Shown here one piece after another: positions 34,299 to 43,774 of a stretch of 64,000 nucleotides of DNA. Location: assembly GCA_903879715.1 (NCBI GenBank), contig CAIRMR010000016.1, forward strand, positions 1 to 64,000. Direction: 5' to 3'. The position numbers and the translations under genes are program-made. Source of the DNA: an uncultured Bacteroidales bacterium (GTDB lineage: Bacteria; Bacteroidota; Bacteroidia; Bacteroidales; UBA4417). The notes under the pieces were generated by a model. The model saw only the letters and a list, made by a program, of their open reading frames with translations. It was not told the origin of the DNA and ran no database searches. Position 1 is the stretch's first letter, and each line of letters opens with the position of its first letter.

Positions 34299-37049
34299 CT
34301 ACAGATTATCCCTGAAATCTTTCTTTTTCGTAAGCTTCAGGTCCTGGAGCAAGGAGGATTTGGCGTTAATCTGGAAGTTCCAGCTTTTCTGTGTACCATA
34401 AGGAACCCAGCTGAAACGCATTTCCCAGCAGTGAAGGTTACGGTAAATAGTAAGTTGAGTAAACGCAAACGCCTTTTGTTTGAAGTCATACCCTGATCGT
34501 GCCGAAAATTTCCATTTTTCAGTAACATTTACATCACCTGATACGCCTAAGGTTTGAATCACTTCGCGATTGATTAACCCTGTAGTTAATTCAGGCGTAC
34601 TTGTCAACCTGAAATTATAATCAAAATGCAACGACCAGGGATTATCCCAATCTATATACAAATCCGTATTATTTTTAACATCTTCAATTTCCTCTTTTGT
34701 AGCAGAACCGGGAGGAGCCTTTTTAGCAACCTTTGTTTTTGGTTTCAGGTCGTAGCCTAAACTCAGGCTCCATCCGGCGTTCACAAAGCGGAGCAACTTC
34801 TTGTTCATCGAATACTGCGTCGTATTGATTTTAGGACCAAGTGTTGAATTATAAAATGGGTTTGTATATGAATCCCACATGGTATAGCCATAAAAAGGCT
34901 GTGAGTATAACCCATACGGGCTGTATGAGCTATTATAAGTGATATGTATCTTTTTGAACAGGGTTGTGCTTGCTTGCAAAGAAATATCCGACCAGCGAAG
35001 CGAATCCTTTGCCAGATCATACCCCGTTGAAATTGAAAAATTCTCGATAAGCATTACCTTTTGAGTACCAGTAATGGTATCTTTATCCGAACGCACTTTC
35101 ATTTCCAGGTTATTTCCCAGGGAAAAACCTACAGATCCTGATTTATATTGGGGAGCACCTCCGGATATACTGCCTTCAAAGATAGAATATTTTGCGAGGG
35201 TACCTTTTGCGTCAGTTTGTACTGAGCGCCAGTATCCAAGTTTTTCGGTACCAAATTCAGGCACATAATTAAAGCTGACCGAAGGCCTCATAACGTGCCT
35301 GATAGCACGCACAGGTCCTTTTGAGAATATTTTCATTCCATAGATAGTAGTGCTTACAGAGGAATTGAACGAATAGTCGCGTTCAGTGGCAAACCCGTTG
35401 AGTGTATCAATGTTAATAAAACCACCTAAATCAGATGTGTCATTTACCCAGTTTTTACGTATCGTTTTTGTGTACCACCGTTCATTATAGTTTACGCTGT
35501 TGTTCCACGAAAAGAATTTCAGGAATTTTATGGAAACGCTGACAGGAATATTCTGATTCATTCCATTCACAAACTTTTTGCCAATACCAGGTTTGAAAAC
35601 CAGGGAATCGTAGGTGCTCAGGGTATTACTCATTGTCATACTGTAGCCAAGAGTAAGTGATTCGTACCATTTTGCAGCACCAACTGGTATTTTCTTTTTA
35701 AAAGGATAAAATCTGCTGGTACTGAAGGATATGTTAGGAAGCGACAAATTGATCGTCCTTGTTTGAGTCTGCTGGCTTTCTGACGCGGCAGCCGTAAGGT
35801 TGCCCCAGGTACCAAAGCGCATGGCATATGACACACTCGACTGCATGGTATTGTTAAGGAAATCGCTGACAGTAGAAGGATTATACGTATTGTATTTACT
35901 CGAACCCAGATTCACACTTGCGCTGAAAACCGAGTTAGGGCGCGCCTTGGAATCCTGCTGATGAGACCATCTGAAATTAAAATCACTTCTGTTAGAATAA
36001 TCAACGTCACCCAGAGTCCCGTATACGGTCTTGGCATATTTAAATTCTAAACTACCTGAATATCTGTATCGTTTTTTATACGTTAAAAACGGTTTTAATG
36101 CCCAACCTCCGCGTGAATAAATATCACCAACGAGTTTCAGATCAAAATAATCATTCAGTCCGAAATAATATCCGCCTCCTTCCAGGTAAAAGCCGCTTTT
36201 AGCTGATTCGCCATATGTTGGTATGATCAATCCGGAACTGCGCCCTTTTTTGTTTGGAAAGAGACCGAAAGGAAGCCCTAATGGTATTGGAACACCCTCA
36301 ACGGATATCCAGGCCGGGCCTGTAATAATCATATTTCCGCTTAAAACCTTGGCTTTGGTGAATTTTAACGAAAAATGCGGGTTCTCTTCCAGATCGCATG
36401 TAGTATACTCGCCTCTACCCACATCAGTTACACTGTCGTTAATTTTTTTAATAACAGTTCCATGTATATAACCGTCACCTTCTTTGGTAATTACACTTTG
36501 AATCAGCCCTTTGCGTGTTGTGAAATTATACGCTATTTCTTTCGATTTAAAACTTAAATCACCTTGCTTAAATTCAGGAGTTCCTACAGGATTGCACAAC
36601 GAGTCTTCGGTTGCATAAGCATGAATGGTGTTATTATCGAAACTGATAGAAATTATAGATGCTTTTAATTTAATATCTTCATATTCAATACTAGCGTTGC
36701 CATACATCCAGACAAGCTTGTTTTTGATATCCATGCTCAATGAGTCGGCCGATGCATAATCGATTTTGGCACTGAGCATAAACATATTTGCTTTTTCTTC
36801 AGCGGCTGTTGAATCCGTTGATACTATATGTACTTCAGGAACGTTAGAGTTTAATGAATCCTGTTTTGCCCTGTTAGTTGTATCAGGTACATCGGGCAAA
36901 AGAGTGTCAGGACTTCCGGCTTCAATCGGAAATACTTTATAGAGTGTTTTGCTCCCGGAAAAATAAATACCCGCCTGTACAGAAATTAATACTGACAGGA
37001 ACAGGATTATGGTTATTAACCGGTGCTTTGTTTGTAACTTCGGTACCAA
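34299..37049 (-). CDS. LptD-like LPS-assembly outer-membrane protein
   Basis: 916 residues. An N-terminal hydrophobic signal segment is followed by a disordered stretch, an OstA/LptA-like beta-jellyroll (about 90-235, with VWMYGNASIEYEDIKLKA), then a very large beta-barrel with LptD-type features, including GPAWISVEGVPIPLGLPFG and SSGLIIPTYGES. LptD inserts lipopolysaccharide into the outer leaflet. The best available start is TTG at 37049; no ATG occurs before residue 85, and the TTG is needed to include the signal segment. It is divergent from the amidase gene. The lptE, lptB and lptF partners are not in the window. Confidence 0.88.
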   Translation of the reverse strand: MVPKLQTKHRLITIILFLSVLISVQAGIYFSGSKTLYKVFPIEAGSPDTLLPDVPDTTNRAKQDSLNSNVPEVHIVSTDSTAAEEKANMFMLSAKIDYASADSLSMDIKNKLVWMYGNASIEYEDIKLKASIISISFDNNTIHAYATEDSLCNPVGTPEFKQGDLSFKSKEIAYNFTTRKGLIQSVITKEGDGYIHGTVIKKINDSVTDVGRGEYTTCDLEENPHFSLKFTKAKVLSGNMIITGPAWISVEGVPIPLGLPFGLFPNKKGRSSGLIIPTYGESAKSGFYLEGGGYYFGLNDYFDLKLVGDIYSRGGWALKPFLTYKKRYRYSGSLEFKYAKTVYGTLGDVDYSNRSDFNFRWSHQQDSKARPNSVFSASVNLGSSKYNTYNPSTVSDFLNNTMQSSVSYAMRFGTWGNLTAAASESQQTQTRTINLSLPNISFSTSRFYPFKKKIPVGAAKWYESLTLGYSMTMSNTLSTYDSLVFKPGIGKKFVNGMNQNIPVSVSIKFLKFFSWNNSVNYNERWYTKTIRKNWVNDTSDLGGFINIDTLNGFATERDYSFNSSVSTTIYGMKIFSKGPVRAIRHVMRPSVSFNYVPEFGTEKLGYWRSVQTDAKGTLAKYSIFEGSISGGAPQYKSGSVGFSLGNNLEMKVRSDKDTITGTQKVMLIENFSISTGYDLAKDSLRWSDISLQASTTLFKKIHITYNSSYSPYGLYSQPFYGYTMWDSYTNPFYNSTLGPKINTTQYSMNKKLLRFVNAGWSLSLGYDLKPKTKVAKKAPPGSATKEEIEDVKNNTDLYIDWDNPWSLHFDYNFRLTSTPELTTGLINREVIQTLGVSGDVNVTEKWKFSARSGYDFKQKAFAFTQLTIYRNLHCWEMRFSWVPYGTQKSWNFQINAKSSLLQDLKLTKKKDFRDNL

Positions 37050-37075
37050 TTATGCTGAAAAAGAGGTTAACATGC

Positions 37076-37083
37076 TAATTTTG
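37076..37083 (+). promoter_or_regulatory. -7 element TAATTTTG for the amidase-mlaD operon
   Basis: Perfect TAnnTTTG in the 170-bp divergent region between the lptD-like gene and the amidase gene. Confidence 0.55.
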
Positions 37084-37219
37084 TAGTAGATTGTAAAGAA
37101 CAACTTAGAGCCTTTATTGAACAAAACATATGCCGAAACATGTCAAAATATTGATTGTCAATATATTGTTCAAATACCAGCGTTCTTTACAACGATGCAA
37201 AGCTAAACAAAATCAGGTG

Positions 37220-38413
37220 ATGTCGGAAAAACGAAACGATCAGAGATTTCTTATTCTTTGCCTTTTATATTTTTTTGTGAATTTTGCCAGCGCACAAAAA
37301 GTAAATACCGTCGTTCTCGATGCCGGTCACGGTGGTCACGATACAGGTGCTTTGGGTAAAAATTCGCGTGAAAAAGATATTACCCTGGCTATTGTTCTCA
37401 AGTTGCGCGATTACATCCGCGATAACATGAAAGATGTAAAAGTGATCCTGACCCGAGATGACGATACGTTTATCGAATTGTACCGCAGGGCTAAGATCGC
37501 CAATGAAAACAAAGCCGACCTTTTCATTTCAATACACTGTAACTCCACAAAATCGCCCTATGCCTTCGGTGTCGAAACTTTTGTGATGGGACTTCATAAA
37601 AGCCAGGCCAACCTGGCAGTAGCCAAAGCTGAAAATGCCGCTATTTTGCTTGAGGACGATTATGTTGAGAAATATGACGGATTTGACCCAAATTCAGCCG
37701 AAGGGAATATATTCTTCAGTATGATGCAAAACGCGTTCCTTGACAAGAGCCTAGCTTATGCCGGTAAAGTACAACATCAGCTTGTTGATAATCTTCATAT
37801 GCTTAACCGCGGGGTAAAACAAGCCGGATTCCTGGTTTTATACAAAACCGCTATGCCTGGAGTACTTATTGAAACCGGTTTTATAAGTAATATGAAGGAC
37901 GAAAAATTTCTTTTGTCGGAAAAAGGACAAGAGCAGATGGCACAAGCCATTTTTAAAGCACTGCGTGATTACAAAAACCAGGCTGAAAACCGGTCGCCTG
38001 AACAGGCAAATTCCGATACTTTGATTGCTTCAAGCCGAACAAAAGAAATACCTAAAAATAAAAACAGCCGGAATCCAAATCCGGAAGTTGTTGTGAAAAC
38101 AGCCAGAAATGATTCGGTTACAACTAAAATTTCTGATCCGGATGCAATTACATTTCGTGTTCAGTTTGCGCTGTACACTGAATCCAAACCGGTTGATTCA
38201 AAGATTTTTAGTGGTGTCGGTGATGTAAAAATGTATTTTCACAGCGGAGCGTATAAGTATACTTCCGGAGATTTTACTACTATGGAAGCTGCTTTGCAGA
38301 GGCGGAAGGAATTAAGTTTAAAAGGATATAAGGATGCTTTTATTGTTGCTTTCAGAGGTAAAGAGCGAATTTCAAATGAAGAAGCAAAGCGACTAACAGA
38401 AAAAAAGTATTAA
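37220..38413 (+). CDS. N-acetylmuramoyl-L-alanine amidase (Amidase_3)
   Basis: 397 residues from ATG 37220; the frame is open from 37130, but the signal peptide (FLILCLLYFFVNFASAQ) fits the later start. The zinc amidase domain begins at VVLDAGHGGHDTGALG, with the first His and then Glu in SREKDI. It continues with LFISIHCNS and the catalytic Glu in GVLIETGFISN. A long insert follows HCNS, as in Bacteroidota amidases. The C-terminal 90 residues resemble a SPOR-like domain. It cleaves peptide stems from peptidoglycan in the periplasm, usually during cell division. It is 25 bp upstream of mlaD. Confidence 0.92.
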   Translation: MSEKRNDQRFLILCLLYFFVNFASAQKVNTVVLDAGHGGHDTGALGKNSREKDITLAIVLKLRDYIRDNMKDVKVILTRDDDTFIELYRRAKIANENKADLFISIHCNSTKSPYAFGVETFVMGLHKSQANLAVAKAENAAILLEDDYVEKYDGFDPNSAEGNIFFSMMQNAFLDKSLAYAGKVQHQLVDNLHMLNRGVKQAGFLVLYKTAMPGVLIETGFISNMKDEKFLLSEKGQEQMAQAIFKALRDYKNQAENRSPEQANSDTLIASSRTKEIPKNKNSRNPNPEVVVKTARNDSVTTKISDPDAITFRVQFALYTESKPVDSKIFSGVGDVKMYFHSGAYKYTSGDFTTMEAALQRRKELSLKGYKDAFIVAFRGKERISNEEAKRLTEKKY

Positions 38414-38438
38414 ATTTGCTGAAATTTCGAATATTAAA

Positions 38439-39428
38439 ATGAAGATAAGTCGTGAACTCAAGATAGGTGCCTTCGGTATTGTTACATTAGCGCTTTTCAT
38501 TATTAGTGTAAACTTTATTAAGGGCAAGGATTTATTTAACAGGAATCGCACCTTCTATGCTGTGTATGATGCCACATCAGGTATTCAGGAAGCAGCTTCG
38601 GTAACTGTAAGCGGGCTTGAAGTGGGAAAGGTTACGGATATGAGGTTTCTGACTAAAAATTCAAAGAAGGTTTTAATAGAACTTACTATTTCCAATAAAG
38701 TATTTATTCCCTCAAAATCAGTTGCCCGCATTACCAGCCTCGACTTGTTGGGAACCAAAAATATTGAAATTATATTCAGCGATGCCAACACCGAAGCACT
38801 CGACGGCGATACATTAGTTGGCGGATCACAACTGTCGCTGCAGGAAGAAGTTAACAAGCAGGTTGCTCCAATAAAACTCAAAGCCGAAAACCTGCTTTCG
38901 TCACTCGACACCATGGTTACCGTACTTCAATCCGTTTTTAATGCCGATACACGTAAAAACATTACCGCTTCATTCTTGAGCATACGTTCAACGCTGAGCA
39001 ATCTTGAAAGTACCACTTACAACCTGGATACATTGGTATATGGTCAAAAGAAACGGCTTGAGCGAATTATGTTCAATGTTGAGTCGATCACAGAAAATTT
39101 TCGTAAAAACGACGAAAACATTTCAAATATCCTTACAAATTTCTCACTATTAAGCGATACGCTTGCAAAAGCTAACCTGGCAGGCACACTTAAGAATGTT
39201 AACATTGTACTTTCAAGAGTGGAAGCTATTACTACTAAAATCAATAATGGTGAAGGAACAATCGGCATGCTGGTGAACGACCAGAAATTGTATGACAACC
39301 TGAATAAATCGGCATCCCAACTCAATGCTTTGATCGAAGATATGAAGCTCAATCCTTACCGGTATGTGAATATCTCAGTATTCCCGCCATCCAAAAAGAG
39401 AATGATATACACGGAGCCGGTTAAGTAA
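38439..39428 (+). CDS. MlaD/MCE family lipid-transport protein
   Basis: 329 residues: one N-terminal transmembrane helix (about 9-26), an MCE domain (about 35-118, with YDATSGIQEAASVTVSGLEVG and the LDLLGTKNIEI strand), then a long helical region likely to form a coiled coil in the periplasm. MCE proteins form hexameric rings that carry phospholipid between membranes. The ABC partners MlaE and MlaF are not adjacent. It follows the amidase gene in one operon and shares the locus with LptD- and OstA-like proteins. Confidence 0.9.
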   Translation: MKISRELKIGAFGIVTLALFIISVNFIKGKDLFNRNRTFYAVYDATSGIQEAASVTVSGLEVGKVTDMRFLTKNSKKVLIELTISNKVFIPSKSVARITSLDLLGTKNIEIIFSDANTEALDGDTLVGGSQLSLQEEVNKQVAPIKLKAENLLSSLDTMVTVLQSVFNADTRKNITASFLSIRSTLSNLESTTYNLDTLVYGQKKRLERIMFNVESITENFRKNDENISNILTNFSLLSDTLAKANLAGTLKNVNIVLSRVEAITTKINNGEGTIGMLVNDQKLYDNLNKSASQLNALIEDMKLNPYRYVNISVFPPSKKRMIYTEPVK

Positions 39429-39446
39429 GCTGAGTCTATTGGAAGT

Positions 39447-39588
39447 ACAAGAGATAGAGCGAGAGGGGCGACAAAGCGAGGGGCGACAAGAGATATAGTG
39501 AGGGGGCGAGGGGTGACAAAGCGAGGGGCGACAAGAGATATAGTGAGGGGGCGAGGGGCGACAAAGCGAGGGGCGACAAGAAGAGAGC
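39447..39588. repeat. 45-bp purine-rich tandem repeat
   Basis: Units begin at 39447 (39 bp, shortened), 39486 and 39531 (45 bp each), with a partial copy from 39576. Each unit contains two copies of GCGAGGGG(C/T)GACAA, so there is also an internal subrepeat. It lies between the convergent mlaD-like and ostA-like genes. Open frames through it are low-complexity artefacts. Confidence 0.9.
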
Positions 39589-39683
39589 AATTAAAAAACA
39601 TTGAGGCTGAATTTCTGATATCTGTACGATAGGATTTTTGCTTATTTCCCAAAAAATTACATCAGAAAGCAATTACTTAAAAA

Positions 39684-41348
39684 TTATTTCACTTCCTGGT
39701 TTTTTATTGTTTTCAGAGATTTAACCGGCATCTTAGAAGGTGTCGCAATTGGCTCTTTGGTGGGTTCTTTGGTTGGTGGTTCCGTTACCTGTTCCCTGGA
39801 TTGCAGCCTGGCTTTCGCGTATAATTCCTCATCTACGTTTCGAAAAACATCATCCTTTTCAAGCGGCCTGGATGTAAAGCGCCAGTTAAATCCTTTAAGC
39901 ATGCGTTGGTCGGTGGGGACATCTTTATCGGGAAACATATTTCCAGCCGGTTTGTCAAAATATAAAATGCGCTCAATCTTACTATCTTTCACATCCAGCC
40001 TCATACGGCTACCGGAAGCCTTATTAACACCTATCAGTTTTAAGTCGGCTTCGCGCACATAATAAACTGTTTCAGCATTTCCGTTTACATCAATCGTCGA
40101 CAATTCATTTTTCACGAAATGCCCTACCATGTTCTTACCCCTGATCTGGTTATAGGCTTCGGTTGTATCCTTCGAAACAATAAAAGCAGTGCTGTTCATA
40201 TATATTTCCCTGATGCGGTTTTTGCCCGTCAGTATACGCATGGTATCAGCGGTAAGCTGGTTTTTACCCGACCATAAAACCGGCATACGGTACATGCTGA
40301 TAAGTGAATCGGCAAAATTATAATGAAGCGAATCGCAGGCTCCCTGGATATCATTCCGGTAAAAACGGGTGTTGTGGTATGCAAATAATTCTTTAGTCTC
40401 GTTTCTGGTTGTATCAAAAGTAGCTTTTAACGTATCTGCATGAAGATAAAGCGTGTCTGCTTTATCACCCATAATAGCAACCGCCTCATTTGTAAACAGG
40501 GTATAGCCTTTGATACGCCAGTATTCGGCAAAGTTTCCTTTAATAATTACATCCTGGATGGTATCAGTCATTACAACATGATTAACAGCCTTCCCATAAT
40601 GAAGTTTCTCGTTATAATACAGGCTGTCGCCGGTTAAGCGGCGGTTATCATCAACCAACAACGCATTTATGCTAAACCTCGATTTACTTGTTGCACGGTT
40701 GTATTCACCATCTTCACAATACAGGTAATTGTCCTTGCCTTTTAGTATGGTAGGGCCCAGGAAATAGGATATCCTCGAAACTGTATTGTATTTCAATGTA
40801 TCGCAGTTGATTTTATATTCCGGGTTTGTGAGTACCACATCATCGCGGAAATACATCAGTTTTTGGCTGGTATAATAAAAACATCGCTGGCTGGTAAGTA
40901 TATTGTCGCCATTTACCATTTTACCACCGGTAGTATAGCTTGCAATATTCGTGTTACGGTCAAAATTCATTATATTCGTAGTGAGGGTAGTTTGTTTATC
41001 AACCAGTTTCACATCGTCGCGAACAACAGCCATTTTAGTATTGCCGTCATAATGAAGAAATTTCCCGAAAAGGTTTAAGGTATCACTCGATTTAATACGC
41101 ACATGGCCATAGCAGTCCATTGTATTGGATATTTCGTATAACCAGGCACTATCGCAATACAGGTATGCTCCCTCATGTTCAAAAACAGGATTATTAAGTG
41201 CCCTCGTCATGTCGCCAAGATTGCTCGAATGCCTCAGTTCTCCTGCAGTCATGCGTATGCGGGTTTTTTGAGCGTGCACAGATTGATGCACTGACAAAAG
41301 TATCAGCGATGAAATTACAAATACAAGGAAGATGGTTTTTTTTGACAT
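39684..41348 (-). CDS. OstA-like (LptA-type) LPS-transport protein
   Basis: 554 residues with a signal peptide to about residue 26 (VHAQ). Several OstA-type beta-jellyroll segments follow: YLYCDSAWLYEISNTMDCYG, LNLFGKFLHYDGNT and repeated DTL-Y patterns. The C-terminal 40 residues are rich in Pro, Thr and Lys and probably disordered. LptA-type proteins form the periplasmic bridge that carries LPS to LptD; the Bacteroidota versions are longer than E. coli LptA (185 residues). It has a -7 element at 41368-41375. The lptD-like gene in the same locus fits a shared LPS-export role. Confidence 0.87.
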   Translation of the reverse strand: MSKKTIFLVFVISSLILLSVHQSVHAQKTRIRMTAGELRHSSNLGDMTRALNNPVFEHEGAYLYCDSAWLYEISNTMDCYGHVRIKSSDTLNLFGKFLHYDGNTKMAVVRDDVKLVDKQTTLTTNIMNFDRNTNIASYTTGGKMVNGDNILTSQRCFYYTSQKLMYFRDDVVLTNPEYKINCDTLKYNTVSRISYFLGPTILKGKDNYLYCEDGEYNRATSKSRFSINALLVDDNRRLTGDSLYYNEKLHYGKAVNHVVMTDTIQDVIIKGNFAEYWRIKGYTLFTNEAVAIMGDKADTLYLHADTLKATFDTTRNETKELFAYHNTRFYRNDIQGACDSLHYNFADSLISMYRMPVLWSGKNQLTADTMRILTGKNRIREIYMNSTAFIVSKDTTEAYNQIRGKNMVGHFVKNELSTIDVNGNAETVYYVREADLKLIGVNKASGSRMRLDVKDSKIERILYFDKPAGNMFPDKDVPTDQRMLKGFNWRFTSRPLEKDDVFRNVDEELYAKARLQSREQVTEPPTKEPTKEPIATPSKMPVKSLKTIKNQEVK

Positions 41349-41367
41349 AATCAGTTCAAATCGGCTG

Positions 41368-41375
41368 CAAAGGTA
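41368..41375 (-). promoter_or_regulatory. -7 element TACCTTTG for the OstA-like gene
   Basis: Perfect TAnnTTTG on the minus strand, about 20 bp before the ATG. Confidence 0.65.
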
Positions 41376-41512
41376 AGTAATGTAAGCTAATAGTAAGACA
41401 GGGCAAATTGATGTTTTGGATTAGTCAGCAGTAAATTAAGAGGTTTTAACTTTTGCTGAAAATCATTTAAAAACAATTCAAATATTTATCTTGCGTGATT
41501 AAAAGATATTTC

Positions 41513-41520
41513 TACATTTG
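41513..41520 (+). promoter_or_regulatory. -7 element TACATTTG for gatE
   Basis: Perfect TAnnTTTG. Its last three bases form the TTG at 41518 that would otherwise be a possible start, so ATG 41545 is preferred for gatE. The promoter is of host (Bacteroidota) type. Confidence 0.65.
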
Positions 41521-41544
41521 AGCCGGTTTAAACCTTTCTTTCAA

Positions 41545-43512
41545 ATGGCTCAGAATATAGATCCAAAGCGCAACTACGAAGAAACCAGGCACAAAACCGG
41601 TTATGTTACCCGCGGGGAATCCACACAGGAAACATACGATCGCCTTGGTTTTATGTCGGGACTCGAAGTACACCAGCAACTAAAAACATCTCAAAAACTT
41701 TTTTGCCGTTGCCCGGCCGGAATATACCAGAAACCAGGCGATTTCGATGCCGAAGTAATCAGGCATATGCGGCCAACCCTGAGCGAATTGGGCGAATACG
41801 ACGGCACTGCTCTGATGGAGTTCAAAACCCGTAAAAATATCATTTACAGGTTGAAAAGCAAAACAAGCTGTACGTATGAAGTTGATGATACGCCACCGTT
41901 TCCCCTCAACCGCGAAGCATTATCCATCGCCATCGAAATATCACTGGTATCGAAACTGAATATAGTTGGCGAAGTGCATATTACGCGAAAACAATACCTC
42001 GACGGGAGTATTCCTACAGGATTTCAGCGAACGGCAATAATCGGCGTTGAGGGTGAAATACCGCTCAGGAATAAAAAAATACGCCTTATCCAGCTCAGTC
42101 TCGAAGAAGATTCGTGCCGCGAAGTAAGCGATATCGGTCACACAAGGATTTACCGGACTGACCGCCTCGGAATGCCGCTCATCGAAACAGTTACCTATCC
42201 GGATATGACCAATCCTGATGAGGTAAAGGAGGCCTGTAATTATATCCGTTTCCTGGGGCGTAGCACAGGCAAGGTGCGCACAGGAATTGGTGCCGGCCGC
42301 CAGGATGTGAATGTGAGCTGCAAAGGCGGCACCAGGGTCGAAATAAAAGGTGTAGCTCATAGCCGCTGGATACCTGAACTTACTCATAACGAATGTTTCC
42401 GCCAATGGGCGTTGTTGTCAATCCGGGATTTGCTGAATGCCCGTTTCCCGGATTGTAAACTATGGAACCTGACTCATGTTTTGTTGGATTTACATGCGTT
42501 CAATTCGAAAAATGGATTTACGAAAGATGCCAAAGCCAATGGATTTAAACTTGTAGCCGTAAACCTGCCGGGATTTAAAGGAATTCTTTCGCATTTCACA
42601 CAGCCGGGCAAAATGTTTGCTAACGAACTTAGTGAAAGGCTAAAGGTAATTGCTTGCATTGAATTTCCCAATATGACTCATAGCGAGGAAATAGATCCAT
42701 TATTTACACCAGTTGATTGGGAAAAAGCAAATATTCTTCTGAAACCATCTGAAAATGACGCTCAGCTAATTTTCCGCGGACCAGAAGAAGATATTAAAAC
42801 AGCAATCGAAACCATTGAGGAACGCTGCCGTATGGCATTTGCAGGTGTTCCGCCCGAAACCCGTAAATCATTCGAAAACGGAACTACTATTTTCGAGCGT
42901 GTATTACCTGGCGCCGACCGCATGTATCCGGATACCGATTCAGCGCCGATTCCATTGGAAAACGATTACATAGAATCATTAAGTAAAAACCAGCCGGAAG
43001 AAGTTATTTTACGCTATAAACGACTGAAAGACTGGAATATTCCGGAAGACTGCTACACCTATATTTTCAAAAAGAACCTGTTCCCGCTAATCGAAAGGAT
43101 CATAACCGAATTGGATTTGAATCCTGCTTTTGTTGGCAAATTCTTCGGGCACGCGGTAAAATGGGTCGAAGGACAATACAAACCAACTGCCGAATTTGAT
43201 TATAAGATCATCTACGCTTTACTACGGTTTATAAAGCAACGGAATCTAGACATAAGCATTGCCCGGCGTATGTTACCTCAAGTGTATCAGTATCCTAAAA
43301 TGGAATTCGAATCTGCACTTACTAGTATGAATTATAAAGCCGTTGCTAAAGAACAGATTGTTTCGAAAATCCCTTTCCTCAGGAATAAATTTGCTGAAAT
43401 AAGGCTTTCAAAAGGACCGGATGTAGAGCATAACTGGATTATGGGTCAATTGCGCCGGCAGGCTGAAGGAAATATGAGTCTGAGGGAGTTGCATGAAGCT
43501 GTAAGGGATTAG
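41545..43512 (+). CDS. gatE: Glu-tRNA(Gln) amidotransferase subunit E (archaeal type)
   Basis: 655 residues from ATG 41545, the length of archaeal GatE (about 620-635) and far longer than bacterial GatB (about 475). The kinase-like GatB/E core begins at GLEVHQQL (39-46) and KLFCRCP (51-57), continues through YEVDDTPP and SLEEDSCRE, and includes RQDVNVSCKGGTRVEIKG. The AspRS-like GAD insert found in GatE but not GatB lies about 385-440 (DAQLIFRGPEEDIKTAIE and FAGVPPETRK). Helical and tail domains complete the C-terminus. GatE activates Glu-tRNA(Gln) with ATP and amidates it using ammonia from GatD. gatD follows 262 bp downstream. Confidence 0.93.
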   Translation: MAQNIDPKRNYEETRHKTGYVTRGESTQETYDRLGFMSGLEVHQQLKTSQKLFCRCPAGIYQKPGDFDAEVIRHMRPTLSELGEYDGTALMEFKTRKNIIYRLKSKTSCTYEVDDTPPFPLNREALSIAIEISLVSKLNIVGEVHITRKQYLDGSIPTGFQRTAIIGVEGEIPLRNKKIRLIQLSLEEDSCREVSDIGHTRIYRTDRLGMPLIETVTYPDMTNPDEVKEACNYIRFLGRSTGKVRTGIGAGRQDVNVSCKGGTRVEIKGVAHSRWIPELTHNECFRQWALLSIRDLLNARFPDCKLWNLTHVLLDLHAFNSKNGFTKDAKANGFKLVAVNLPGFKGILSHFTQPGKMFANELSERLKVIACIEFPNMTHSEEIDPLFTPVDWEKANILLKPSENDAQLIFRGPEEDIKTAIETIEERCRMAFAGVPPETRKSFENGTTIFERVLPGADRMYPDTDSAPIPLENDYIESLSKNQPEEVILRYKRLKDWNIPEDCYTYIFKKNLFPLIERIITELDLNPAFVGKFFGHAVKWVEGQYKPTAEFDYKIIYALLRFIKQRNLDISIARRMLPQVYQYPKMEFESALTSMNYKAVAKEQIVSKIPFLRNKFAEIRLSKGPDVEHNWIMGQLRRQAEGNMSLRELHEAVRD

Positions 43513-43774
43513 GAATTTGGATTTAGGTTTTAGTATCTAATCTTTTAAGTTGATGTTTTTTCTGGCACAATATTTCAGGAAGAAATTAAAAACATTAAAC
43601 ACAAAACACAAAATGCAAAAGTATCGCACGCTCCCTTACTTTAGTGTTTATTATTCTGTGTTTTATGTTTTTCATTACTTTTTAATTCTGGCTTGTCCAG
43701 GTTAGGTTATAGGGATTGCAGGATAGGGATTAGAAATAGAATCGTAAATCGTACTTCAAAAATCGAAAATTAAA
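43513..43774. repeat. Intergenic region between gatE and gatD with dispersed-repeat copy
   Basis: Bases 43532-43578 match bases 131-147 and 1-30 in inverted orientation, here without the 100-bp insertion. The rest is low-complexity DNA with AACACAAAACAC words; no gene is seen. Confidence 0.8.

Noticed and set aside
39356..39672. Overlapping minus-strand frames with Ser-Pro-Leu repeats
   Set aside because: They come from the 45-bp purine-rich array and overlap the end of the mlaD-like gene; all three minus frames give similar low-complexity peptides.
41545..43512. Reading the gatE product as bacterial GatB
   Set aside because: It is about 180 residues longer and contains the AspRS-like GAD insert; no gatA or gatC is adjacent.
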